Source: CAZFER01 sp964517495 (GTDB taxonomy: Bacteria > Hinthialibacterota > Hinthialibacteria > Hinthialibacterales > Hinthialibacteraceae). Taken from it: DNA of 47,453 bases. The translations under genes were made by a program, and so were the position numbers. The stretch is from assembly GCA_964517495.1 (NCBI GenBank), contig CAZFER010000051.1, positions 1 to 47,453 of the forward strand. Reading direction: 5' to 3'. Position 1 is the stretch's first letter. Every line of letters starts with the position of its first letter. The notes under the pieces were generated by a model, which ran no database searches, was not told the DNA's origin, and saw only the letters and a list, made by a program, of their open reading frames with translations. Shown here piece after piece: positions 1 through 7,623 of this stretch.

Positions 1-62
1 AGCCCGTTTGAGACGCACCGGCTAGAAGCCGATGCTCCCCGGATTTGAGTACGAAGGGTAAC

Positions 63-133
63 CATTTCATTGGGGGAGGAAAAGTGGGATCAACGAAATG
101 TTTTCAATCTGTTTCCACTGCATATGCCAGACA
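63..133. repeat. Copy 1 of a 71-bp dispersed intergenic repeat
   Basis: This stretch, starting catttcattggg and ending catatgccagaca, aligns without gaps to 5344-5414. By hand alignment 58 of 71 bases are the same. Both copies lie just past the 3' end or 5' side of minus-strand genes and have no convincing gene of their own. It is likely part of a larger dispersed element; the first 60 bases of the window also look non-coding. Confidence 0.6.
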
Positions 134-156
134 TATTACAATTTTCAAACATAGCA

Positions 157-1332
157 CTACTCATTATCAATGCACTTTAACAATTGCTTCGCAAGTTCTT
201 GATATTCAGCAAACTTACTTTCTTCCAGTGCATCCATCAAATCGAGCGGATCAACATACGCTTCAAGGTCATGGAGAAAGTGTGATAGGGCCTCCACATG
301 ATACGGCCCAAGTTTTTCCACTTGAACCTTGCGCCCCCCTTCCAATAAATGAGAAGCACGCACTAAATGAAGGTGCCAGTACGCCTGCTTTTCCATTCGT
401 ATCGAAACAAACCAAAACTCCCCCTGCTCTTCCCCTGCTTGAGCTAAAGGCCCCTTAAGCAATTCACCCTTCATCTTCTTTAGCAATGAATCCTCAAACA
501 CTTTCGTCATCGGAGGAAGGCCAATCTTCGCTATATCAGTATGGCAAGGGATAATGCTTAATATCTGAAATATACACTTATAAACATCTTTTGGGGCCAG
601 CCGGTCATGGCAAACAAGCCGATACTTATTCTCGTGCATACGCTCGGTGCTAATAACACACCATTGATCTTCATCCCGTTGGAGCACAGAGATCATTTGA
701 CCCGCAGAATCGAATTGTGCGTTCTTGATAATATGCCCAGGCAGGTGAGAGGCTAATTCCTCAAAGGGACCCTGAATACACGTCAAATAGGAAATACCTT
801 CCGGCTTAAATCCCACCAGCCGCAATTCATCCATGAGATCCGGAAGGGTATACTCACCCAGTTTATCCACCTCAGGTTTCAAAACCGCATCTTCATCCAA
901 TGGATCAATACATGAAAAAAGAGAATAAGTACCGTCACCGTTCATCTCAACCGAATAATGGGCCTCTCCCCACGCCATGGTATTTTGATCCGCCGCTTTT
1001 TTCCCCAAATAAAAACCGGGAAGTTTACGGTAAATATCAGCGGCAATACAGTCATGTTCATCCGGCAATTGTAGAGCTGCTTGTTCTGACTCGGTGAGTT
1101 GGGGATAATATCCAATCTCCTTATACACAGCTTTCAATGTTTCATAGACGTGAAAGGCATGAAGCGGTTTGGATTTATAAAACCTTAGGCCGTCCGGTGT
1201 TTCCTTGGCATAATGTATTTGCCAAAGGTCATCTATTCTTTCTATACTGGCCGCCAATCCAGAACCCTGTGGTTGTTGATCGGATAAATAAACACCCGGG
1301 AGCAGGCTTATCGTTTCATTCCAGTCCACCAT
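157..1332 (-). CDS. Hypothetical protein made of four ~93-residue repeats
   Basis: I do not recognise this 391-residue protein. It has no signal peptide or membrane segment, so it is probably cytoplasmic. It is built from four related units. The LPG-type motifs LLPGVYL, KLPGFYL and HLPGHII start near residues 11, 104 and 197, and a worn fourth, KMKGELL, lies near 286. Each is followed by a strand-rich stretch (DLWQIHY, DGTYSLFS, DQWCVIST, GEFWFVSI) and then a helix ending in a Y/P-rich turn. ATG at 1332 was chosen because GTGAGGG lies about 8 bases upstream; a GTG at 1347 is possible. It overlaps the end of the DUF309 gene by 17 bp, so the two are probably translated together. Confidence 0.8.
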   Translation of the reverse strand: MVDWNETISLLPGVYLSDQQPQGSGLAASIERIDDLWQIHYAKETPDGLRFYKSKPLHAFHVYETLKAVYKEIGYYPQLTESEQAALQLPDEHDCIAADIYRKLPGFYLGKKAADQNTMAWGEAHYSVEMNGDGTYSLFSCIDPLDEDAVLKPEVDKLGEYTLPDLMDELRLVGFKPEGISYLTCIQGPFEELASHLPGHIIKNAQFDSAGQMISVLQRDEDQWCVISTERMHENKYRLVCHDRLAPKDVYKCIFQILSIIPCHTDIAKIGLPPMTKVFEDSLLKKMKGELLKGPLAQAGEEQGEFWFVSIRMEKQAYWHLHLVRASHLLEGGRKVQVEKLGPYHVEALSHFLHDLEAYVDPLDLMDALEESKFAEYQELAKQLLKCIDNE

Positions 1333-1900
1333 AATCATTACCCTCACAGTCTTTCGGAAAAATCACATACGTAAAAACTATCTCCACCTTTTGGGTGGGA
1401 TCAACCTTATTGAGCTGCGCATACCGCGTCAGGCAGGATGCGATGCGAAACAATTCTTCCAGATTTAATCCCATACACTGTTTGCTTGGATATAAATTTA
1501 AAGCATGCTTAAAGCAATCCGCCGCATTTTGAGCATGGATACGTGGCCCCCGCGAATGCCGGCGGCGAATCATCACACCAGCAGCCGCCAAATAAATTAA
1601 TCCCTGGATAAATTTCGCAGTCGGCCCTGTACGCCCCGCAGCATGCCACAAAGCCTCCCAGGCTTCATGGGCTTCCCAATAATACCCAAAGTTAAAAAGA
1701 TCAATCCCATATAAATATTCAATATTGGAATCCCATTGGCGTGGGTTAAACGCCCCAACTTTCGGTGGTGATTGGCCATAACTATGCCCATTCGGATCTC
1801 GCATGGGATGAGGATAATAACCCGGAACATACGCATACGAGGGGAACGGTTTATGGGGAACAAAACGCGGTACATCTTCAAAATCCAGCGGACGGTTCAT
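1316..1900 (-). CDS. DUF309 domain-containing protein
   Basis: This is a protein of about 194 residues with the DUF309 signature in its middle: FNFGYYWEAHEAWEALW, then about 10 residues later KFIQGLIYLAAAGV. DUF309 proteins are small helical proteins of unknown function with conserved His, Glu and Trp in the EAHE.WE.LW motif, all present here. The N-terminal 60 residues are rich in Pro, Tyr and His and are not part of the family core. The end, near LTRYAQLNK, is also outside the core. ATG at 1900 has GGTGA a few bases upstream; an in-frame ATG at 1912 is the alternative. It is first in a two-gene unit with the four-repeat protein, so the pair may act together. Confidence 0.85.
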   Translation of the reverse strand: MNRPLDFEDVPRFVPHKPFPSYAYVPGYYPHPMRDPNGHSYGQSPPKVGAFNPRQWDSNIEYLYGIDLFNFGYYWEAHEAWEALWHAAGRTGPTAKFIQGLIYLAAAGVMIRRRHSRGPRIHAQNAADCFKHALNLYPSKQCMGLNLEELFRIASCLTRYAQLNKVDPTQKVEIVFTYVIFPKDCEGNDYGGLE

Positions 1901-2048
1901 AACAATCACCATTTCGAGTCTTAAATAAGGGGCTATTTTAATCCGATACGCGCTTTATTCAATCACCGGTTATTCACCCATCCCTTGCTAGCCGAGGTCA
2001 AGGTGCTAGGATTTTGGCTTATTATTTAACCAAAGGAGCAAAAGGCAT

Positions 2049-2561
2049 ATGTATCCGATCCCCGGCCATCTGGCCGTCTCGGTTGTGGGTAAACGTTTTT
2101 TCAACATCGGCTGGATTGCCTTACTGGCAGGAACCTTCCTGCCTGATCTCATCGATAAACCGCTTAACGATATTTTCCACATCACTCCCTACGGCCGCTG
2201 CATTATGCATAGCCTGGCTGGTTTGGCTGCAGTTACAATGTTGACCTATGCCTTATTTGGAAAAGAAAATGGATTCGCCTATTTCATTGGCCATATGGGG
2301 CATTTACTCGGAGATGCGGATTTTAATCCCTGGTTTTGGCCCTTCATCTCCTATGACTGGCCGGCAGGAATCGATATCACCGAAATCCCTTCCTCATTTT
2401 TCGAAATTTTTGTCCCTTCCTGGATTTTTTATGAAACACTACTGCTGGGATTGGCGGGATTATTGTATACCCGTCATGGCAAGCAAAAACAATTTCAGGC
2501 GGCCATTTTAATTGCGTTTATCGCCATCGCCATTTTTCGAATCAGCCGACAACGTCTTTAA
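2049..2561 (+). CDS. YdjM/DUF457-type inner membrane protein (putative metal-dependent hydrolase)
   Basis: This 170-residue protein has about four membrane segments and scattered His/Asp motifs: PGHLAVS (residue ~5), GTFLPDLIDK (~33), MHSLAGL (~55), GHMGHLLGDADF (~80) and PFISYDWPAG (~98). These match the layout of YdjM/DUF457 membrane proteins, which are often called metal-dependent hydrolases. No reaction is firmly known for the family. The start has AAAGGAG 9-14 bases upstream. It reads away from the DUF309 gene across a 150-bp gap and converges on the methyltransferase gene with only 27 bp between them. Confidence 0.75.
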   Translation: MYPIPGHLAVSVVGKRFFNIGWIALLAGTFLPDLIDKPLNDIFHITPYGRCIMHSLAGLAAVTMLTYALFGKENGFAYFIGHMGHLLGDADFNPWFWPFISYDWPAGIDITEIPSSFFEIFVPSWIFYETLLLGLAGLLYTRHGKQKQFQAAILIAFIAIAIFRISRQRL

Positions 2562-2588
2562 CCATTCACCTCAGGATGGGTTACCCCT

Positions 2589-3356
2589 TTAGTTTTCTGG
2601 TTTCTGACAGACAAAATGAATACGTTCACACTTTTCTTTTACCGGTGTCTCCGTGAGATTGTGAAAGGTCCCCATAATTTCAAATCCAACGCCATCCAGC
2701 ATTTCAACCAGATCGGGTACCGAATAAACGCGTTGAGTATGCATTTCCACCGTCTTGATATATTTCCCCCGCTTTTCATGAAAAATAGTCACTTTGGATT
2801 TGCATATCTTCTTGACGATATCGTATTCATTTTCCCAGATATATGAAGCATGCTCAAAATTTTCCGCGAAGGTATAACCGGCAAAGTTATGAAGTAGGTT
2901 GTATTCCGTGGTGACATCAAAAATAAAAGCCCCACCCGGCCTTAGGTGTTTGAAGCTTTCCTCAAAACAATCAATAACCTCTTTTTCATCCAAAATATAA
3001 TTTAAACTGTCATAAAGGCAGGTAATCAAATCAAAATCACGTGCCAGGCGCAATCGGGGAAACTTGTTCATTGGCGCCGAATAAAGAGGAATGTGATACC
3101 CTTCCCGATTTAATTTCACTTTGGCATGGCGCAACATGGCCTTGGATAAATCCATGCCAACCACATCATACCCCTGTGCCGCATGATGAAGCAACATGCT
3201 TCCAGTGCCACAGGCCAAATCGAGAATTTTCTTGACATGAATGTTATAACATTCACAAAGGGCAATAACATGTTGTGACCAGGTATCATAATCCACATCC
3301 CGCATAACCAGGTCATAAATATCAGCGAAGGTCTCGTAAACGGGATATTCCGTCAT
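2589..3356 (-). CDS. Class I SAM-dependent methyltransferase
   Basis: This 255-residue protein has the Rossmann-type methyltransferase fold. Motif I ILDLACGTGSMLLHHA lies near residues 43-58, the acidic end of strand 2 is VVGMDLS near 65, and motif IV is DLITCLYDSLNYI near 110. A later GGAFIFDVTTEYN stretch is the usual strand 5 region. The substrate cannot be read from the sequence. Its ATG overlaps the stop of the upstream glycosyltransferase in an ATGA arrangement, so the two are translationally coupled. This suggests it methylates a sugar or glycan made by that pathway, but that is inference from position. Confidence 0.9.
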   Translation of the reverse strand: MTEYPVYETFADIYDLVMRDVDYDTWSQHVIALCECYNIHVKKILDLACGTGSMLLHHAAQGYDVVGMDLSKAMLRHAKVKLNREGYHIPLYSAPMNKFPRLRLARDFDLITCLYDSLNYILDEKEVIDCFEESFKHLRPGGAFIFDVTTEYNLLHNFAGYTFAENFEHASYIWENEYDIVKKICKSKVTIFHEKRGKYIKTVEMHTQRVYSVPDLVEMLDGVGFEIMGTFHNLTETPVKEKCERIHFVCQKPEN

Positions 3357-5212
3357 TGGCTCACCCTCTCCCCATGATTTTTGTTCATTTCATCCAGATA
3401 AATCGCCATCATTTCATCAGCATTTTGTTCTATCGGCTTAACCGCAGGAATAGTTGCTTGCATTTTTTCCAATAATTCCGGTTGTTGGATCATTTGATGG
3501 ATCACTTTTTCCAAACTCGTTGGCTCGCGATGTTTAAAGGTCATCCCTCCACCTTCTCTCACCAATTCGGCCATCCCCCCCACATCAGCTGTAATGACCG
3601 GCACCTTTGCAAGAAATGCTTCATGGATGGTTAATGGTGAATTTTCCCACCAAATGGATGGCATGACAAGACAATCCAGTTCCGAAAGCAGATCAAAAAC
3701 AGAAGAAGGCTGGTATTTTCCTTTCCACATAACCGCCGGCGAATCCAACGATCGCAAATAGTCTTCATAATCCTCAAATCCATCATAACCAGGAAAATAA
3801 CCATGGACGATAAAACGTGCTTTTTGGGGATTCACATGTCGGAAAGCCTTTAATGCGATATCCAATCCCTTGGAAGGAATCCAGGTCCCCAAATAACCAA
3901 AGCGTAACGGTGTACGTAAAGGTTTTTGCATTTGGTTCTCCGGAAAAACAAAACCATAGTCGGAATGGATGATCTTTTCCGCAGGAATCCCATGGCGGAT
4001 ATAAAACTGCTTAAGAAAGCGGGAGGGAGCCACAAACCTGTCCACATCACACCATAGTCGTTGAATCCAATTGGAACGATGGTCAATCCCTTCATACGCT
4101 GATAGAGAAAACCCAGCAGCGGCTTCGGCCAATAAAGTGGCAGCCTGTTGGCTTAAATGCTTCAAATGAAAACGGCGTTCGAAATCAGAAGGAGAAATAG
4201 AAGAATAAATGTTCGTATCACAATACTCTAACCTGGGCAACCGCCAGCCTGCTGTGCAGTATTGGTTATCTTCACCCAAGGCCGATGTTTTGAGCACTAA
4301 TTGCTGAGTTTTATCTGTCTCTACAGGCAATTCCAATTGAACAGAATGCCACCCTTGATCTTCTGGATTTGCTTTAGGATTCAGTTTTTGGGCGAATAAA
4401 CACTGATCATCCACAAACACCTCAAAACCCACTCCCTGCCCTGGTTTTGAATAGGTCGAGGGATGCATGCCAATCTCCGCCGAAAACACGACAGGATGCT
4501 CTACTTGGATTTTGTAACTGATCTCTGCGGGTGGATGAGATTGCAAAACTTCAACATTTTGGTGATGGCTATCGAATGAAGATAATTTTACGAATTGAGA
4601 ATTCTCAGTCTTGATACGGGCTTTCTTCAGATTCATCAAATCATAGGCAATATGGGATTGACTCACCGGGAAATTTGATCGCCTGAATAACTTAGACACC
4701 AACTGACTTACTCTTCCCTTCAATAGTTGCGGAGCAAGACACGACCGACAGGCATCCGGACTGGGTCCCTGGCACAGGCTTAAATCCTGCTTTAACAACT
4801 GCCCACGCTGGCATAATAGCCAATAGTCATGAATTGTATAAACAACCACTGCACCGAAAGTCTTGGCTTCTTTCACCAATGACATGGAAAGATTGGTGAC
4901 ATGATTAAAATGCACAACATCAGGTTGAAATTCTCTTAAAAAGTAACCAAATTTCGCATTAATGGCGGGATTAACATAAATATCCTGAAATGATCTGCAA
5001 TAACGATAGGTATGATTGATCTTAACCGTGGGTATGGCTTTAAAATGATCATGAATCAATCGATATTCTTCATCCTGAGAATTGGCATAACGATAGAATA
5101 CAGCAACCGTATGTCCCCGCTGCTGAAGTTCCGTTGCCAGATTAAACACGAATATCTCTGATCCCGCATAACTCTCAGGTGGGAATGTATGATTAACAAA
5201 CAGGATTTTCAT
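3353..5212 (-). CDS. GT4-family glycosyltransferase with an internal beta-rich insertion
   Basis: This 619-residue protein is a family 4 retaining glycosyltransferase of GT-B fold. The N-terminal domain begins MKILFVNHTFPPESYAGSE and includes YTIHDYWLLCQRG near 125. The nucleotide-sugar domain has RFGYLGTWIPSKGLDIALKA near 437 and PSIWWENSPLTIHEAF near 518, the usual EX7E region. Between the two, residues ~205-333 are not usual for GT4: they are strand-rich, with GQGVGFEVFVDD and YCTAGWRLPRL, and resemble an NPCBM-like carbohydrate-binding jelly roll. Typical members are 350-420 residues, so the excess is about this domain. Sugar donor and acceptor are unknown; surface polysaccharide assembly is likely. 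Confidence 0.9.
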   Translation of the reverse strand: MKILFVNHTFPPESYAGSEIFVFNLATELQQRGHTVAVFYRYANSQDEEYRLIHDHFKAIPTVKINHTYRYCRSFQDIYVNPAINAKFGYFLREFQPDVVHFNHVTNLSMSLVKEAKTFGAVVVYTIHDYWLLCQRGQLLKQDLSLCQGPSPDACRSCLAPQLLKGRVSQLVSKLFRRSNFPVSQSHIAYDLMNLKKARIKTENSQFVKLSSFDSHHQNVEVLQSHPPAEISYKIQVEHPVVFSAEIGMHPSTYSKPGQGVGFEVFVDDQCLFAQKLNPKANPEDQGWHSVQLELPVETDKTQQLVLKTSALGEDNQYCTAGWRLPRLEYCDTNIYSSISPSDFERRFHLKHLSQQAATLLAEAAAGFSLSAYEGIDHRSNWIQRLWCDVDRFVAPSRFLKQFYIRHGIPAEKIIHSDYGFVFPENQMQKPLRTPLRFGYLGTWIPSKGLDIALKAFRHVNPQKARFIVHGYFPGYDGFEDYEDYLRSLDSPAVMWKGKYQPSSVFDLLSELDCLVMPSIWWENSPLTIHEAFLAKVPVITADVGGMAELVREGGGMTFKHREPTSLEKVIHQMIQQPELLEKMQATIPAVKPIEQNADEMMAIYLDEMNKNHGERVSQ

Positions 5213-5257
5213 TCAACTGCGCCTATGGATATCTTGTATAACAACGGTCAACCGTTT

Positions 5258-5305
5258 GAAGCACCATTCCCCTCCCAAGACTGGCAGGGGCTTGGGGAGG
5301 GTTGA
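5258..5305. repeat. Palindromic GC-rich dispersed repeat, copy 1
   Basis: The sequence starts gaagcaccattcccctccc and ends ggggagggttga. It can fold back on itself (ccctcccaag against cttggggaggg). A close copy lies at 38235-38283, starting gaagcacccattcccctt and ending with the same 12 bases. The two copies are 33 kb apart, so this is a dispersed REP-like element. Confidence 0.7.
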
Positions 5306-5343
5306 TAAAAAAAACGGTGAGCAAATCCTCTCCTAACCTCCCT

Positions 5344-5414
5344 CATTTCATTGGAGGAGGAATAGTGGGAGCAATTACAAGTTTTCACTCCCTTTCCACT
5401 TCATATGGCTGACA
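5344..5414. repeat. Copy 2 of the 71-bp dispersed intergenic repeat
   Basis: Ungapped match to 63-133, about 58 of 71 bases the same. It lies 38 bp after the palindromic element at 5258-5305, so the two may be parts of one composite element. Confidence 0.6.
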
Positions 5415-5497
5415 CGATACTAATAAATACAAGGTTGATAGATTTAACAATAGGTACAAAACCTATTGGAGTATATTGATACCCTTAACACGAGAAA

Positions 5498-5525
5498 AGC
5501 CCGATACAAATTAATATATCGGGCT
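5498..5525 (-). terminator. Intrinsic terminator of the NtrC-type regulator
   Basis: A perfect 9-bp inverted repeat, agcccgata and tatcgggct, with a 10-base loop lies 30 bp beyond the stop of the regulator gene. Read on the minus strand it is followed by TTTTCTCG, a short U tract, as expected for Rho-independent termination in that direction. Confidence 0.7.
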
Positions 5526-5555
5526 CAATTCATTTGGTCAGTTTTAAAGAAAACT

Positions 5556-6956
5556 CTATGCTTCTGCCACTTTCATTTTATCATAAATTTGGAGCTTCCG
5601 GTGTAGAGTGGCTCGGTTAATATCAAGAATATGAGCCGCTTTAACCTTATTCCCCCGAGTTGCTTCCATCACTCGGAGAATATACCGCCGCTCAATCTCA
5701 CTGATCGGTGGAAGCTCATCAACCGAAGCGCCAATAAAGATACTGCCAACCTCATCATGGAATTGTTTGGGCAGATGCCGTGGTTCAATCGGACCTTTTC
5801 CAGCCACCAGGGCCGAAAATTCAAGACAATTTTCCAATTCACGAATATTTCCTGGCCAATGATATTCCATTAACAATTTCAATGCTTCTTCACTGATTTT
5901 TAAAACATCTTCATTCCGCTCCGCCGCCATACGTTGGAGAATAGTTTTTGTCAGCACCGGAATATCCTCCACTCGCCGCCTTAACGGTGGAATATTAAGG
6001 GTAAAACGATTTAACCGGAAATAAAGATCTTCAGAAAACTCACCTTTTGCCACTTGCTCATCCAATGGACTGGCGGTTGAGGCAAAAATACGCACATCGG
6101 CTTTGCATACTGTGCGTGAATTAACTCGAGTAAAGGAGGAATCTTCAAGAAAACGTTGCAGTTTACCCTGGACGTTCGGTGATATCACTCCAATCTCATC
6201 CAGCATCAACGTACCCCCTTCGCAAAGTTCCAAGAGGGTTTTCTCTTCTGAAGCGTCCACGCTGCTTGGCTCCCCTTTGCCAAACAATTCGATCGCCAAA
6301 TCCTCACTCGAAAACGACCGGCAATTAATGGCATAAAATGGGCCATGGCGGCGGGGACTAAACTCATGAATGGTTTTGGCAAGCAATTCCTTCCCCGTAC
6401 CAATAGGACCGACTAATAAAATGCTATCCTCACGGGTAGCCAAAATGTTCGCCAAACGAACCACGTCCTTCATCTCGGGCGATTTAACCACAATCGGCCC
6501 AAACCGCTCAACAGAGGCTTCCGACTCCTCATAACGGTAAAGTTGCTTCTTCAAAAGCTGAATATCCAACGCTCTTTCCAGAAGAATGACCAACTCTTCA
6601 GATGAAACAGGTGTGCTCAAAAAATATCCATTGAATTTTCTGGCCCATCCAAATCCCTCATCTGATTTCTCTTCAGCGGCGAGAACTATGATTTCGCTAC
6701 CAAGATTTTCCAACTCCTGCTCCCCTGCGGAAAATCGTTTATCAAATTCTTCACAAAATGTTGACTCAATAAGAAGCACTCGTGATGGAGCACGGGAGAC
6801 AAGTTTTAACAAACTGTTCAGATTGTCAGAGCAATGTACTTTACAACCTGCCTTGGCAAGCGATTCAGTCAGGGAATTTGCTGAACGTCCCTTTGCTGCA
6901 AAAATTGAAACACATACCCCTTTTAGACTTTCTTTAACCGCTGATTTACTTTTCAT
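5556..6956 (-). CDS. NtrC-type AAA+ regulator with degenerate receiver and no GAFTGA
   Basis: This 466-residue protein has the three-domain order of sigma-54 activators. Residues ~12-130 look like a receiver domain, but the phosphoacceptor position reads LLIES with Glu64 instead of Asp, and the usual Lys-Pro reads STPVSS. Residues ~153-385 are the AAA+ domain with Walker A GPIGTGKE (183-190), Walker B GGTLMLDEIG (247-256), YFRLNRF and PPLRRR. The loop that should carry GAFTGA reads KGEPSSVDA after ELFG. The end (~418-458) is a Fis-type helix-turn-helix, GNKVKAAHILDINRATLHRKL. Without GAFTGA it should not open sigma-54 promoters, so it may act as a repressor or work with sigma-70. SD GGAGAG precedes the ATG. 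The divergent phosphotriesterase gene is a plausible target. Confidence 0.9.
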   Translation of the reverse strand: MKSKSAVKESLKGVCVSIFAAKGRSANSLTESLAKAGCKVHCSDNLNSLLKLVSRAPSRVLLIESTFCEEFDKRFSAGEQELENLGSEIIVLAAEEKSDEGFGWARKFNGYFLSTPVSSEELVILLERALDIQLLKKQLYRYEESEASVERFGPIVVKSPEMKDVVRLANILATREDSILLVGPIGTGKELLAKTIHEFSPRRHGPFYAINCRSFSSEDLAIELFGKGEPSSVDASEEKTLLELCEGGTLMLDEIGVISPNVQGKLQRFLEDSSFTRVNSRTVCKADVRIFASTASPLDEQVAKGEFSEDLYFRLNRFTLNIPPLRRRVEDIPVLTKTILQRMAAERNEDVLKISEEALKLLMEYHWPGNIRELENCLEFSALVAGKGPIEPRHLPKQFHDEVGSIFIGASVDELPPISEIERRYILRVMEATRGNKVKAAHILDINRATLHRKLQIYDKMKVAEA

Positions 6957-7623
6957 ACTAATCTCTCCACATTTTTACTTTATGCTGTTATAGAATTTTA
7001 TTATCTTACATTTCATCATGTTCTATCAAAAAATTATATCCACCAGACATTGCAATTTGAGTCCTCCAGAAAACAATCGTTGTATCAATTTGATTATTAT
7101 TTTGATAGAGAAAATTGAATCCGATAAATTTTGAAATACATCCTGGACATGGATTAAACTTATGTTACGTATTTGATGTTTCTATTATCCATTATGTATC
7201 ACTCTCAAATCCCCTTCAAGCAGCAACTATCAGAATGTTACATTAAACCAAAAGAAAGATGCACTGAAACATTACAAAAAAAAATTTAAAGTAAATATAA
7301 TTTACATTTATTTATCTGATTCAATTCCTCAAAATAAGCCCCCAAAAAAAGAATGATGACATCCCCTTATAAAAGAATGCAAATTCATATTAAAAAAATT
7401 AGTCGTAATTCAAGAAATTATCCTGATTTTCTTCCTCAGTAAAACATGGTCAAACTCTTTAAAATCCACACCTTATCTAACTATTTAGCAAGAACCGGAC
7501 TAAAAAATCGTTCCACATAAAAAAAATAAAAGGTTTAATAAACTTCTGACTTCAAGTTGAATCTTTATAATGAACTTTTACGGATTCATGGAACCAAAAA
7601 TTAAACTCACGGGAGAAATCGAA
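6957..7623. other. AT-rich divergent intergenic region
   Basis: These 667 bp between two divergent genes hold no gene I can support. The region is strongly AT-rich and includes a small hairpin (gtaaat-ata-atttac, 7291-7305). A TATAAT at 7566-7571 may be the -10 box of the phosphotriesterase gene, but its -35 is poor (ttctga, 16 bp away). I looked for a sigma-54 -24/-12 box (GG-N10-GC type) and found none that was convincing. Confidence 0.5.

Larger units (their letters stand above)
5213..5555. other. 343-bp intergenic region with two dispersed repeats and a terminator
   Basis: No gene was seen between the GT4 start and the end of the regulator gene. It holds a GC-rich palindromic element (5258-5305), the second copy of the 71-bp repeat (5344-5414), and the regulator terminator hairpin (5498-5525). 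The GT4 promoter must lie within it, but no convincing -35/-10 pair was found. Confidence 0.6.

Noticed and set aside
1..62. Possible tRNA or structured RNA at the window start
   Set aside because: No cloverleaf arms or TTCGA-type T-loop could be drawn; the sequence looks like repeat-derived intergenic DNA.
45..458. 137-codon frame at the start of the window
   Set aside because: It runs through the dispersed repeat and then opposite the four-repeat protein; the product shows no family pattern.
7020..7100. Possible sigma-54 promoter near ccagacattgcaatttg
   Set aside because: The GG at -24 and the right spacing to TTGC are missing.
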